Assembly (NCBI GenBank): GCA_019310865.1
Contig: JAFDDL010000018.1
Span: forward strand, 1 to 27,254
Reading direction: 5' to 3'
DNA length: 27,254 nt
Source of the DNA: Deltaproteobacteria bacterium
GTDB lineage: Bacteria; Desulfobacterota; Desulfobacteria; Desulfobacterales; JAFDDL01
Shown: in pieces, positions 16,219 through 22,777 of the stretch
Layout: every line of letters begins with the position of its first letter
Numbering within the stretch: the first letter of the stretch is position 1
Notes under the pieces: generated by a model
Told to the model about the DNA's origin: nothing
Database searches by the model: none
What the model saw: the letters and a program-made list of their open reading frames with translations, nothing else
Made by a program: the position numbers and the translations under genes

Positions 16219-16248
16219 TTGACCATACACATTAAATGTGTGTAGTAT
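16219..16248 (+). promoter_or_regulatory. VapBC promoter with operator palindrome in the spacer
   Basis: TTGACC (16219-16224) and TAGTAT (16243-16248) are 18 nt apart. The spacer contains the palindrome ACACAT-taa-ATGTGT (16227-16241). VapBC operons are autorepressed by the VapB-VapC complex binding such a site. The VapB start follows 26 nt after the -10 with a strong AAGGAGG. The remainder of the 15892-16274 gap carries only this and the divergent GHKL promoter. Confidence 0.55.
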
Positions 16249-16274
16249 GTAAAGGATGCATAAAGGAGGGACAC

Positions 16275-16478
16275 ATGCGGACAAATATTGATATAGATGA
16301 TACTTTACTTGAAGAAGCTTTTTCCGTCACTGGTGCGAGGACAAAAAAAGAGTTGATTCATGAAGCATTAAGAGAATTTATCAAACTAAAAAAACGAAAA
16401 GATCTTTCAGAATTAGCCGGCTTCATTGAGTTCTATTCCGGGTATGATCATAAGAGACTGAGGGAAACCCGCGAATGA
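16275..16478 (+). CDS. vapB: VapB-family antitoxin
   Basis: The product is 67 residues, beginning MRTNIDIDDTLLEEAFSVTG and continuing ARTKKELIHEALREFIKL. This is the PF09957-type VapB antitoxin with an N-terminal ribbon-helix-helix DNA-binding domain. The C-terminal tail (SELAGFIEFYSGYDHKRLRE) would wrap around the VapC toxin. The ATG at 16275 is chosen over upstream alternatives because AAGGAGG lies a few bases before it. It overlaps vapC by 4 nt (ATGA), the usual coupling for this toxin-antitoxin pair. Confidence 0.92.
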   Translation: MRTNIDIDDTLLEEAFSVTGARTKKELIHEALREFIKLKKRKDLSELAGFIEFYSGYDHKRLRETRE

Positions 16479-16873
16479 TTCTCGTCGATACATCTGTTTG
16501 GATCGAGGTTTTGAAAGACAAAACAGGCAATGTGGTCCGGAAATTTCGAGAGCAAATCGGCAAGGAGATCGTTGTTTTCAGCCGCTTCATTCAACTTGAA
16601 CTTCTTCAGGGGGCTAAAAACGAGCTTGAATGGCGACGACTGGATGAGTATTTAGAAACTCAGTATTATCTTGAAACAACTGAGAGCACATGGAGGCATG
16701 CGGCAAGGATCTACTTTGATCTCAGAAAATCAGGTATTACTGTAAGAAGCCCCATTGATTGTTGTATTGCTTGCATTGCTTTAGAATCGCAGGCTCTTCT
16801 TTTGCACCGAGACCGGGATTTTGAAAAAATTGCCGACGTCAGGTCTTTTGATAATAAATTCTTCATATTCTGA
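16475..16873 (+). CDS. vapC: VapC-family PIN-domain ribonuclease toxin
   Basis: The product is 132 residues, a complete PIN domain. The acidic metal-binding residues are all present: Asp5 (ILVDTSVWIE), Glu42 (QLELLQGA), Asp95 (SPIDCCIA) and Asp113/Asp115 (HRDRDF). VapC toxins are Mg-dependent RNases that cut tRNA or rRNA when released from VapB. The gene appears intact and functional, unlike several neighbours. Repeat copy 2 begins 59 nt after the stop, so the pair sits at the right end of the segment bounded by inverted repeats. Confidence 0.94.
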   Translation: MILVDTSVWIEVLKDKTGNVVRKFREQIGKEIVVFSRFIQLELLQGAKNELEWRRLDEYLETQYYLETTESTWRHAARIYFDLRKSGITVRSPIDCCIACIALESQALLLHRDRDFEKIADVRSFDNKFFIF

Positions 16874-16931
16874 TAATAATCCACAAAAATTTGAATTTCG
16901 ACTTTTGCACTAAAATGCCATCGTTATCCTG

Positions 16932-16962
16932 CTGTCCTTCCCGAAAACTCGCATTCATTGGA
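16932..16962 (+). repeat. 31-bp repeat, copy 2
   Basis: This copy begins CTGTCCTTCCCGAAAAC and ends TGGA. It is the inverted partner of copy 1 at 14081-14111. Its last bases (GGA plus the following GG) form the ribosome site of the unknown gene starting at 16976, so it also serves as that gene's leader. Confidence 0.7.
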
Positions 16963-16975
16963 GGTGTTTTTAGCC

Positions 16976-18286
16976 ATGATTAAAGAAATTGTATGGAATA
17001 AGTATTTGGAAAAGGAAGGATTGGATAAATATCCGGAGATTGTGAAATTATTCGATTCTGATTCGGAAGCGATTAAGTTAGTTAAACAGGCATTGTTAAA
17101 TGATCGAGTATTAAGACCGGTGTTTATGCAGGTATTGCCTGATGAGAAAACTGGAAAGATGGAAATTTGCAATCAAACGTTAGCGGCCGAAAAGATAAAA
17201 GGGGATAAGACGCTTGCTGATTATATCATGGAAAACAAAGGCATTTTTCTATGTGGTAAGCCTAAGGTGGCAAATGAAATATTGACGAGAGGGGGTAAAA
17301 TTATTGTTGCGATGACGGATAGACATTATGAGAAGGCCCGGTTTCCGGTTGCTAATCTACGTCAATGTTATATTCCTTTACCGGATAGAAGATTATTAGC
17401 ATTCAAATCATCCGGCTTATTTCATGATCCGGTTTCTAAACCCTATAATAAGAATTCAATAAAATTTACCGGCGTTGGCGGTAAGATAGAAAAAAATAAC
17501 GCTTTAACATCATTTGAAAAATTAGGTCCTTGCAGTGAAGGGTTTATTGATTTCCTGGCATATCAACCATTGAATAGTCTGCCTGATGGAAAGGGTAATT
17601 TTGAAGAGGCTGAATACGGAAATGATGGGAAAAAAGCGCTACCATATTTAATTGTTAATTGTGCAATCAGTCCACATAGGTTATCAAAGATTTTGCAGCT
17701 AGATGATGCAAGACTCTTTAAGTTGCGGAAAAGGATTTCTCCGTTATTAAGAGATCTGGCAATAAAAAGACACCGTTCAGGGAAAAAACTGATGCCGGTT
17801 TCAGAAAAGTTTTTTAATTCGGGAGAAGAAGTTATACTTTTGGAAGATTATTTTCTGTTTATAGCCGAAGAGATCGGAATCGGCACGGCCCGGAAACAAA
17901 ACCACGAATTGTTTCACATTACTTTCCATGAACAAGATGTGAATATGGGTGGCCAGATGTGTGATCGTGAAGAGATGTACACCTTTGAAGACTATTTCAA
18001 AAAGAATGAAATTAAATATGTTGATCCATTTTTTGAGATAATAAAAGAGACTCATATCGGGATAAGTAAAAGAGAATGGAAAGGAAACCGGTTGCAATTA
18101 TTAGAAAGTTTTTTTAGAGCTTATTTTCGGCGACTTTCTTATATTTATTTTGAACGTTGGGAGAGCTTGATTGATTATCTTGGTCATGTAATCACTTTTT
18201 ATTTTGATCGTGACGATGTACGCGGACAAGATGGATTAAAAAAACTAAAAGAATGGTATCGATTAGAAAAAGAAAGAAGGTTGTAA
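16976..18286 (+). CDS. Unknown 436-aa protein; possible divergent kinase/SelO-like fold
   Basis: The ATG at 16976 is chosen with GGAGG 11 nt upstream; a TTG at 16958 is possible but overlaps the ribosome site. The protein begins MIKEIVWNKYLEKEGLDKYP and has no signal peptide or membrane span. I do not recognise a family. Two stretches hint at a kinase-like fold. The first is RRLLAFKSSGLF with KFTGVGGKI, which could be a Lys/Gly-rich nucleotide loop. The second is ELFHITFHEQDVNMGGQMCD, which has the H...D.N....(G)...D spacing of catalytic and metal-binding loops in SelO-like and aminoglycoside-kinase-like proteins. This is weak pattern matching. Codon use is clearly more AT-rich (many TTA, AAA, GAT) than its neighbours, and 15-bp direct repeats flank the gene at 16932 and 18313, so it was probably acquired horizontally. 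Confidence 0.75.
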   Translation: MIKEIVWNKYLEKEGLDKYPEIVKLFDSDSEAIKLVKQALLNDRVLRPVFMQVLPDEKTGKMEICNQTLAAEKIKGDKTLADYIMENKGIFLCGKPKVANEILTRGGKIIVAMTDRHYEKARFPVANLRQCYIPLPDRRLLAFKSSGLFHDPVSKPYNKNSIKFTGVGGKIEKNNALTSFEKLGPCSEGFIDFLAYQPLNSLPDGKGNFEEAEYGNDGKKALPYLIVNCAISPHRLSKILQLDDARLFKLRKRISPLLRDLAIKRHRSGKKLMPVSEKFFNSGEEVILLEDYFLFIAEEIGIGTARKQNHELFHITFHEQDVNMGGQMCDREEMYTFEDYFKKNEIKYVDPFFEIIKETHIGISKREWKGNRLQLLESFFRAYFRRLSYIYFERWESLIDYLGHVITFYFDRDDVRGQDGLKKLKEWYRLEKERRL

Positions 18287-18312
18287 TTCAATAATCGTCT
18301 AATCCGGGCAGC

Positions 18313-18327
18313 CTGTCCTTCCCGAAA
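18313..18327 (+). repeat. 15-bp core of the repeat, copy 3
   Basis: CTGTCCTTCCCGAAA recurs exactly here in the same orientation as copy 2, 26 nt after the stop of the unknown gene. Similarity stops after this core, where the S23-like remnant begins. Copies 2 and 3 therefore bracket the 436-aa gene as a direct repeat about 1.4 kb apart. Confidence 0.6.
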
Positions 18328-18329
18328 GA

Positions 18330-18404
18330 TCAAACTGGTAATAAGACCCCTTCGTCAGCCAATTCAAACGCTCTGAGCTTCGTATGATCAAGCGTGATTC
18401 TCTC
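18330..18404 (-). pseudogene. Four-helix-bundle (S23/23S intervening-sequence) protein remnant
   Basis: The minus-strand frame between a TAG (18405-18407) and a TGA (18330-18332) reads ERITLDHTKLRAFELADEGV followed by LLPV. This resembles the start of small four-helix-bundle proteins of the S23/IVS family, whose N-termini often read DHTKLRAFQLAD. Only about 20 codons remain and there is no start codon. The break coincides with repeat copy 3, which suggests that recombination at the repeat removed the rest. Confidence 0.45.
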
Positions 18405-18431
18405 CTACAGCCTGAACACCTATAGCCTATA

Positions 18432-18556
18432 TAGTGCCCGGTCATCCATCAACTGACGTATCTTGCTTGTCTTTTTTCCTTTCTGCGGCGTTGCGCCTTG
18501 CATAAAGAAAAAAATCCTTCGCAATCTATCGCCATTTGATGGATGACCGGGCACTA
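18432..18556. mobile_element. MITE-like element, 125 bp with 21-bp perfect terminal inverted repeats
   Basis: The left end (starting TAGTGCCCGGTCATCC) and the right end (ending GGATGACCGGGCACTA) are exact reverse complements over 21 bp. The interior holds further complementary tracts (TCTTTTTT near 18469 and AAAGAAAAAAA near 18505, around a GC-rich TGCGGCGTTGCGCC). The whole could fold into one long hairpin. There is no coding capacity. A target duplication is not clear (TA flank possible on the left only). It lies between the aminotransferase 3' end and the S23 remnant. A REP/bidirectional hairpin role is the alternative. The rest of 18287-18609 holds nothing else I can name. Confidence 0.65.
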
Positions 18557-18609
18557 GTGCACATCCATGAATGGCATCTTCGAACCTACCAATTCTGGAT
18601 GGGCACTAT

Positions 18610-20004
18610 CTATTGATTTTCCACCGCCAAAAGGACTTGTTCGAAAATATCGAGGCCCTTGTTGAGAAGCTGCTCGGTGATAACCAGTGCCGGCATGAGC
18701 CGTCCAATGTTGTTCCGCGGACCGGCTTTCCAGACCATTAGCCCCTTTTCAAAGCATTTGCCCACCGTTTTTTGCAGGATATCGGGATCCGGTATTTTAC
18801 TCTCTTTATCCTTTACGAACTCGATACCCAGAAACAGCCCCTGCCCGCGCACGTCACCAATGGTTCTGCTTTTTTCGGCAATCTGCCGTAGACGATCCAG
18901 CGCCAGTTGCCCCAGACGCGCCGATCGCTCGGCCAGATCCATTTTTTCCATGGTGTTGATAGTCGCCAATCCAGCGGCGGATGCCAACAGGTTCCCGCGG
19001 AAGGTCCCGACGTGGGCGCCCGGTCCCCATTGATCCAGATCCGATCGAATCAGAATCGCAGCCAGGGGAAGTCCGCCGCCCAAGGTTTTGGAAATACAAA
19101 GAATATCCGGTGTGATGCCGTAAAGGTCACTTGCGAACATGGCGCCGGTTCTTCCGAATCCGGTCTGGATTTCGTCCATGATCATGACCAAGTCGTAAGT
19201 ATCGCAGATTCGCCGAACTTCCTGGAGAAAACCATCCGGCGGTACAACAATGCCCCCTTCGCCCTGGATCGGCTCAATGAGGACACATCCCGGATTGGTG
19301 GCAGCGCCGTCCGGATCGCGCACCACGTGTTCCAGGAACTTGGCACACTGCAGATTGCAGTCCGGATAGGTTTTCCCAAAGGCACACCGATAGCAGTAAG
19401 CATACGGCACGTGGGTGACTTCCGGCATCACGGGCAGGAAGGACTGCCGAACCCCCTTTTTCCCCGTGGCAGCCAATCCTGTACCGGACACACCGTGCCA
19501 AGCCCCCTCAAAGGCAATCACACCCGGTTTTTTGCTGATGAACTTGGCCAGCTTGACAGCCGATTCCACCGCATCGGATCCGGTGGGTCCGCACATAAAT
19601 GTTTTACAGTTGTTGCGTAATCCCTCCGGTGCAATCGTCACCAGTTTCTGGGACAATTCCAGGCGGGCGGCGCCCGGAAAATCGAGGCCATGCACCATGA
19701 TTTTGGATTGGCGATTGATGGCCGCCACCACCTCTGGGTGCGAATGGCCCAGATTCAGCACCCCGACCCCACCGCTCATATCGATAAAGCAGTTGCCGTC
19801 TACATCCCGAAGCGTTGCCCCGAACCCGCTTTCCGGCGCCAGGGGTATCATATTGGGATAGGTCAACACCTGGGAATCGACCTTGGCCTGCCTAGCCAGC
19901 ACATCCTTGGCATTGGGGCCGGGCGGCGGCACTTTGATGGTGGGTGCGTCTGAAAAATTTAAACTATCAAACAGGTGTTCATTACCTTGGGTACTCATTT
20001 GCAA
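18610..20004 (-). CDS. Class III pyridoxal-phosphate aminotransferase
   Basis: The product is 464 residues, full length for the class III (acetylornithine/4-aminobutyrate/diaminobutyrate) family. Signatures include GGVGVLNLGHSHPEV, the PLP-phosphate site FMCGPTGSDAVE, the Asp motif VMIMDEIQTGFGRTG, and ISKTLGGGLPLA with the PLP-binding Lys306. A cysteine-rich insert CYRCAFGKTYPDCNLQCA is typical of a subgroup annotated as 'aspartate aminotransferase family' or diaminobutyrate/4-aminobutyrate transaminases. It transfers an omega- or alpha-amino group to a keto acid in the cytoplasm. The amino donor cannot be told. It is transcribed away from a LacI-family gene, and an operator-like palindrome overlaps its predicted transcription start, so repression by that regulator is likely. 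Confidence 0.92.
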   Translation of the reverse strand: MQMSTQGNEHLFDSLNFSDAPTIKVPPPGPNAKDVLARQAKVDSQVLTYPNMIPLAPESGFGATLRDVDGNCFIDMSGGVGVLNLGHSHPEVVAAINRQSKIMVHGLDFPGAARLELSQKLVTIAPEGLRNNCKTFMCGPTGSDAVESAVKLAKFISKKPGVIAFEGAWHGVSGTGLAATGKKGVRQSFLPVMPEVTHVPYAYCYRCAFGKTYPDCNLQCAKFLEHVVRDPDGAATNPGCVLIEPIQGEGGIVVPPDGFLQEVRRICDTYDLVMIMDEIQTGFGRTGAMFASDLYGITPDILCISKTLGGGLPLAAILIRSDLDQWGPGAHVGTFRGNLLASAAGLATINTMEKMDLAERSARLGQLALDRLRQIAEKSRTIGDVRGQGLFLGIEFVKDKESKIPDPDILQKTVGKCFEKGLMVWKAGPRNNIGRLMPALVITEQLLNKGLDIFEQVLLAVENQ

Positions 20005-20101
20005 TCTCCTGATTTGTATTGGTTTATGGTTTGCGCTCGTCGACGAACGGCATTTATGAACATCTGCCGTAACCGGACGGCGGCCTTTGCTATTGCCGAA
20101 T

Positions 20102-20120
20102 AAGCTTTAACGTTTAAGTT
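20102..20120. promoter_or_regulatory. LacI-type operator O1
   Basis: The core CTTTAACGTTTAAG (20105-20118) is a near-perfect palindrome with the central CG typical of LacI/GalR operators. It covers the predicted start of the aminotransferase transcript, so binding would repress that gene. Confidence 0.6.
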
Positions 20121-20148
20121 ATTAACCTGATAATTGACCCATTGTCAA
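20120..20148 (-). promoter_or_regulatory. Sigma-70-type promoter of the aminotransferase gene
   Basis: On the minus strand, TTGACA (20143-20148) and TTAATA (20120-20125) are separated by 17 nt. The predicted start near 20113 falls inside the operator at 20105-20118. Confidence 0.65.
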
Positions 20149-20255
20149 GCTAAAATTGTGAAATACCAGCCCGTAGGCTCAGCCATATAGTAAGTATTAT
20201 ATCTTATTACAGATAGATATAAATATATACCATCTCGATCGTATATATTTTATAT

Positions 20256-20274
20256 AACTTTAACGTTTTAGCTT
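20256..20274. promoter_or_regulatory. LacI-type operator O2
   Basis: The core CTTTAACGTTTTAG (20258-20271) shares 13 of 14 positions with O1. It lies mid-way in the divergent intergenic region, next to a very AT-rich stretch (20190-20260). It may allow looping between O1 and O3. Confidence 0.55.
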
Positions 20275-20462
20275 TTTAGACGCCCTCTGAATGCAATTGT
20301 ATTTTTCTCAGCTTCTGTGATATGGCTACAAGACCACTTCAGGCGCTTCAGGCGATAAAAAGTTTCTTCTATTTGAACATAGCGCAAAGAAGGCCAACAA
20401 CAAGAGCGCTTCGCTTGTGATGGATTATCGGCCACTTAATTGGCAATGAGTTCATCACGTAA

Positions 20463-20480
20463 GACTTTAATGTTAAAGTC
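20463..20480. promoter_or_regulatory. LacI-type operator O3
   Basis: GACTTTAATGTTAAAGTC is a perfect palindrome except for the two central bases. It lies 24 nt before the regulator's ATG, so binding would autoregulate the LacI-family gene. Apart from O1-O3 and the promoter, the 20005-20504 gap shows no gene. Confidence 0.6.
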
Positions 20481-20504
20481 ACTTAGGGATAAAGGCCACC
20501 ACTT

Positions 20505-21539
20505 ATGAACGTCACATTAAAAGATATAGCAAAGGCTTTGAATGTGTCGCACACAGCCGTATCCATGGCGCTAAACGGGAAGGCCGGCGTCAGTGACGAA
20601 ACTCGGCAACGAATTCTCAAAGCCGCAAAAGAGATGAACTACATGCCCAATCTTGCGGCCCGGAGCCTGATCAGCAACAAATCCGGCACACTCGGACTGG
20701 TCATTTCAAACATAGCCGATCCGTTTTATCCGAAACTGGCCCGGGGCGTCGAAGTCCGGGCCAATGAACTGGGCTACAATATCATCCTGAACAACACGGA
20801 CGGCAATGTTCAAAAAGAGAAACACTGCATCGAAACCTTACTGAGTCGGGGGGTAGACGGCATCATCTGCTCCACGGTCACCGTGGATGATCCCAACCTG
20901 GACCTTTTAATGGAAAGACGATTTCCCTTCGTGGCCCTTAATCGTGTCCCGGTGGATCGTCCGGATGCGGATAAAATCGATTATGTGGTCATTGACAGCT
21001 ATAGCGGCGGGTACAAGGCCGTAAACCATCTGTTCAGGCTGGGTCACGATCGCATCGCAGTGATTGCCGGTGCTAAAAAAACCTCCACCACGCGGGATCG
21101 AACGCGCGGTGCCCGCCAAGCCATGAAAGATGCCGGGCTGCAAATCGATTCAAAACTCATCGCTTATTGCAATTACGAAAGAAACCGGGCGTTTACTGCC
21201 GCCAAACGGCTGTTGGCAAAGGACTCGGCCCCCACTGCATTTTTCACCCAGGATGACAACATGGCCCTTGGGGTGCGTGAGGCCGCCTTTTCCTTAGGCT
21301 TGAAGATCCCCGAGGATATCGCACTGGTGGGATTTGACGACATCGATATTGCCGCCCTCACCGGCATCGAACTCACCACCATCAGCCAGAAGGAATATGA
21401 CATGGGGGTGATGGCCACTTCGATATTGATCGATAAAATCGGGAACCAATCCGTCCATATGGTCAACAAGGTGACATTGGAGGCCAAATTGTTGATTCGT
21501 CGATCGTGCGGTTATAGGTTGTCCGGGTACATCCGGTGA
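20505..21539 (+). CDS. LacI/GalR-family transcriptional regulator
   Basis: The product is 344 residues, the usual size. The N-terminal HTH (VTLKDIAKALNVSHTAVSMA, residues 3-22) and hinge helix (NYMPNLAARSL, about 45-55) precede a periplasmic-binding-protein-like ligand domain (GTLGLVISNIADPFYPKLAR ... ALVGFDDIDIAALTGIELTT). It should bind paired operators as a dimer and respond to a small ligand. Three operator-like palindromes upstream, one over the aminotransferase start and one just before its own ATG, make autoregulation and control of the divergent aminotransferase likely. A weak AAAGG ribosome site lies about 12 nt upstream. The inducer is unknown; given the target it may be an amino compound rather than a sugar. 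Confidence 0.94.
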   Translation: MNVTLKDIAKALNVSHTAVSMALNGKAGVSDETRQRILKAAKEMNYMPNLAARSLISNKSGTLGLVISNIADPFYPKLARGVEVRANELGYNIILNNTDGNVQKEKHCIETLLSRGVDGIICSTVTVDDPNLDLLMERRFPFVALNRVPVDRPDADKIDYVVIDSYSGGYKAVNHLFRLGHDRIAVIAGAKKTSTTRDRTRGARQAMKDAGLQIDSKLIAYCNYERNRAFTAAKRLLAKDSAPTAFFTQDDNMALGVREAAFSLGLKIPEDIALVGFDDIDIAALTGIELTTISQKEYDMGVMATSILIDKIGNQSVHMVNKVTLEAKLLIRRSCGYRLSGYIR

Positions 21540-21643
21540 GTATAGGGCTCGCGCAGGAAAGCGTAGTGGATAAGTGAAAGAAATAGGCCCGGGCATAAAA
21601 TCGGCCGCTTATGGCGGTTTCAAAAAGAAGAGGAAAAAATTCA

Positions 21644-22777
21644 ATGCGCTTTCGTTTTCTCCACACGGGTGACTGGCAGTTGGGGATAACTCGGCATTTC
21701 TTTTCTGAAGGTGTACAGGAGAGATTCGCCCAGTCCCGATTTGATGTCATCCGAGAACTTGGACACATTGCCGAAAAAGAAGATTGCCGGTTTATGGTGG
21801 TCTGCGGGGATGTATTCGAATCAAACCTGGTTGACCGAAAGACCGTCTCCCGAGCCCTTGAAGCCTTGAAGGATGTACCGGTTTCCGTATACCTGCTCCC
21901 CGGCAACCATGACCCACTTAACGCGGCATCCGTTTACCGCAGCACGACATTTCTGGAACGGAAACCGGCTCACGTCCATGTAATTGAGGACACGACTCCC
22001 ATTCGTGTTGACGAGGGTATTGAGATTGTAGGGATACCCTGGACATCGAAACGCCCTCTGCAGGATCTTGTTGCATTGGCAACAGGACAACTTGAGGCCG
22101 CTGTCGATATGCGGCGTGTCTGTGTTGCCCATGGGATGGTGGACACCCTCTCTCCAGATCCCGATGATCCGGCGCTTGTTTCCCTTCATGCAGCTGAGAG
22201 CGCGATATCGCAGAGCAAGATTCATTACCTGGCTCTCGGAGATCGACACTCTCTCACAAAGGTCGGTGACAGCGGCCGCATATGGTACGCCGGCACTCCC
22301 GAACCAACGGACTACAACGAAGTGAAGCCCGGTTTTGCCCTGGTTGCCACAATCAACGAAGCGGGTGTAACCACGAAAGAGGTGACTGTCGGAAGATGGA
22401 AGTTCATCGAGCGTGAACAGGTAGACCTCAACACAAAGGAAGATATCGAAGCACTTCGCGGTTGGCTTGAGCGCCTTGAAGGTAAAGAACGAACCGTTGT
22501 CAAATTGCGCCTTGTCGGCGCACTCTCGCTATCGTTGCACAGCGAGCTTGAAGAACTTCTCTTGCATGTCCAAGAGATTCTGAGCGCGGTTGAATTGCGC
22601 ATGAACAACCTCGTCGTTATTCCGGAGGACGCCGATTTCATGGATCTTGGCTTTTCAGGCTTTGCCGGTTGTACCGTTGAACGGTTGCGGTCCAATGTTG
22701 AGGAATCAGCACCCAATTCGACCCCTTCACGCGATGCACTTACGCTTCTCGTCAGGCTTGCAGGGAGGGATCTATGA
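21644..22777 (+). CDS. SbcD/YhaO-like metallophosphoesterase (DNA repair exonuclease subunit)
   Basis: The product is 377 residues from the ATG at 21644; a start at 21611 would add a basic leader without a ribosome site, while AGAGGA lies about 10 nt before 21644. Calcineurin-like phosphoesterase motifs are in order: HTGDWQLG (motif I), VVCGDVFE (II), LLPGNHDP (III), VAHGMVD (IV) and ALGDRHS (V). Two ligand positions differ from textbook SbcD: motif I ends DWQ, not DWH, and motif V reads GDRH, not GHxH. It overlaps the ATPase gene by 4 nt (ATGA), so the two should form an SbcCD/Mre11-Rad50-type complex that processes DNA ends or hairpins. The substitutions suggest a distinct subfamily rather than a dead enzyme. 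Confidence 0.87.
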   Translation: MRFRFLHTGDWQLGITRHFFSEGVQERFAQSRFDVIRELGHIAEKEDCRFMVVCGDVFESNLVDRKTVSRALEALKDVPVSVYLLPGNHDPLNAASVYRSTTFLERKPAHVHVIEDTTPIRVDEGIEIVGIPWTSKRPLQDLVALATGQLEAAVDMRRVCVAHGMVDTLSPDPDDPALVSLHAAESAISQSKIHYLALGDRHSLTKVGDSGRIWYAGTPEPTDYNEVKPGFALVATINEAGVTTKEVTVGRWKFIEREQVDLNTKEDIEALRGWLERLEGKERTVVKLRLVGALSLSLHSELEELLLHVQEILSAVELRMNNLVVIPEDADFMDLGFSGFAGCTVERLRSNVEESAPNSTPSRDALTLLVRLAGRDL

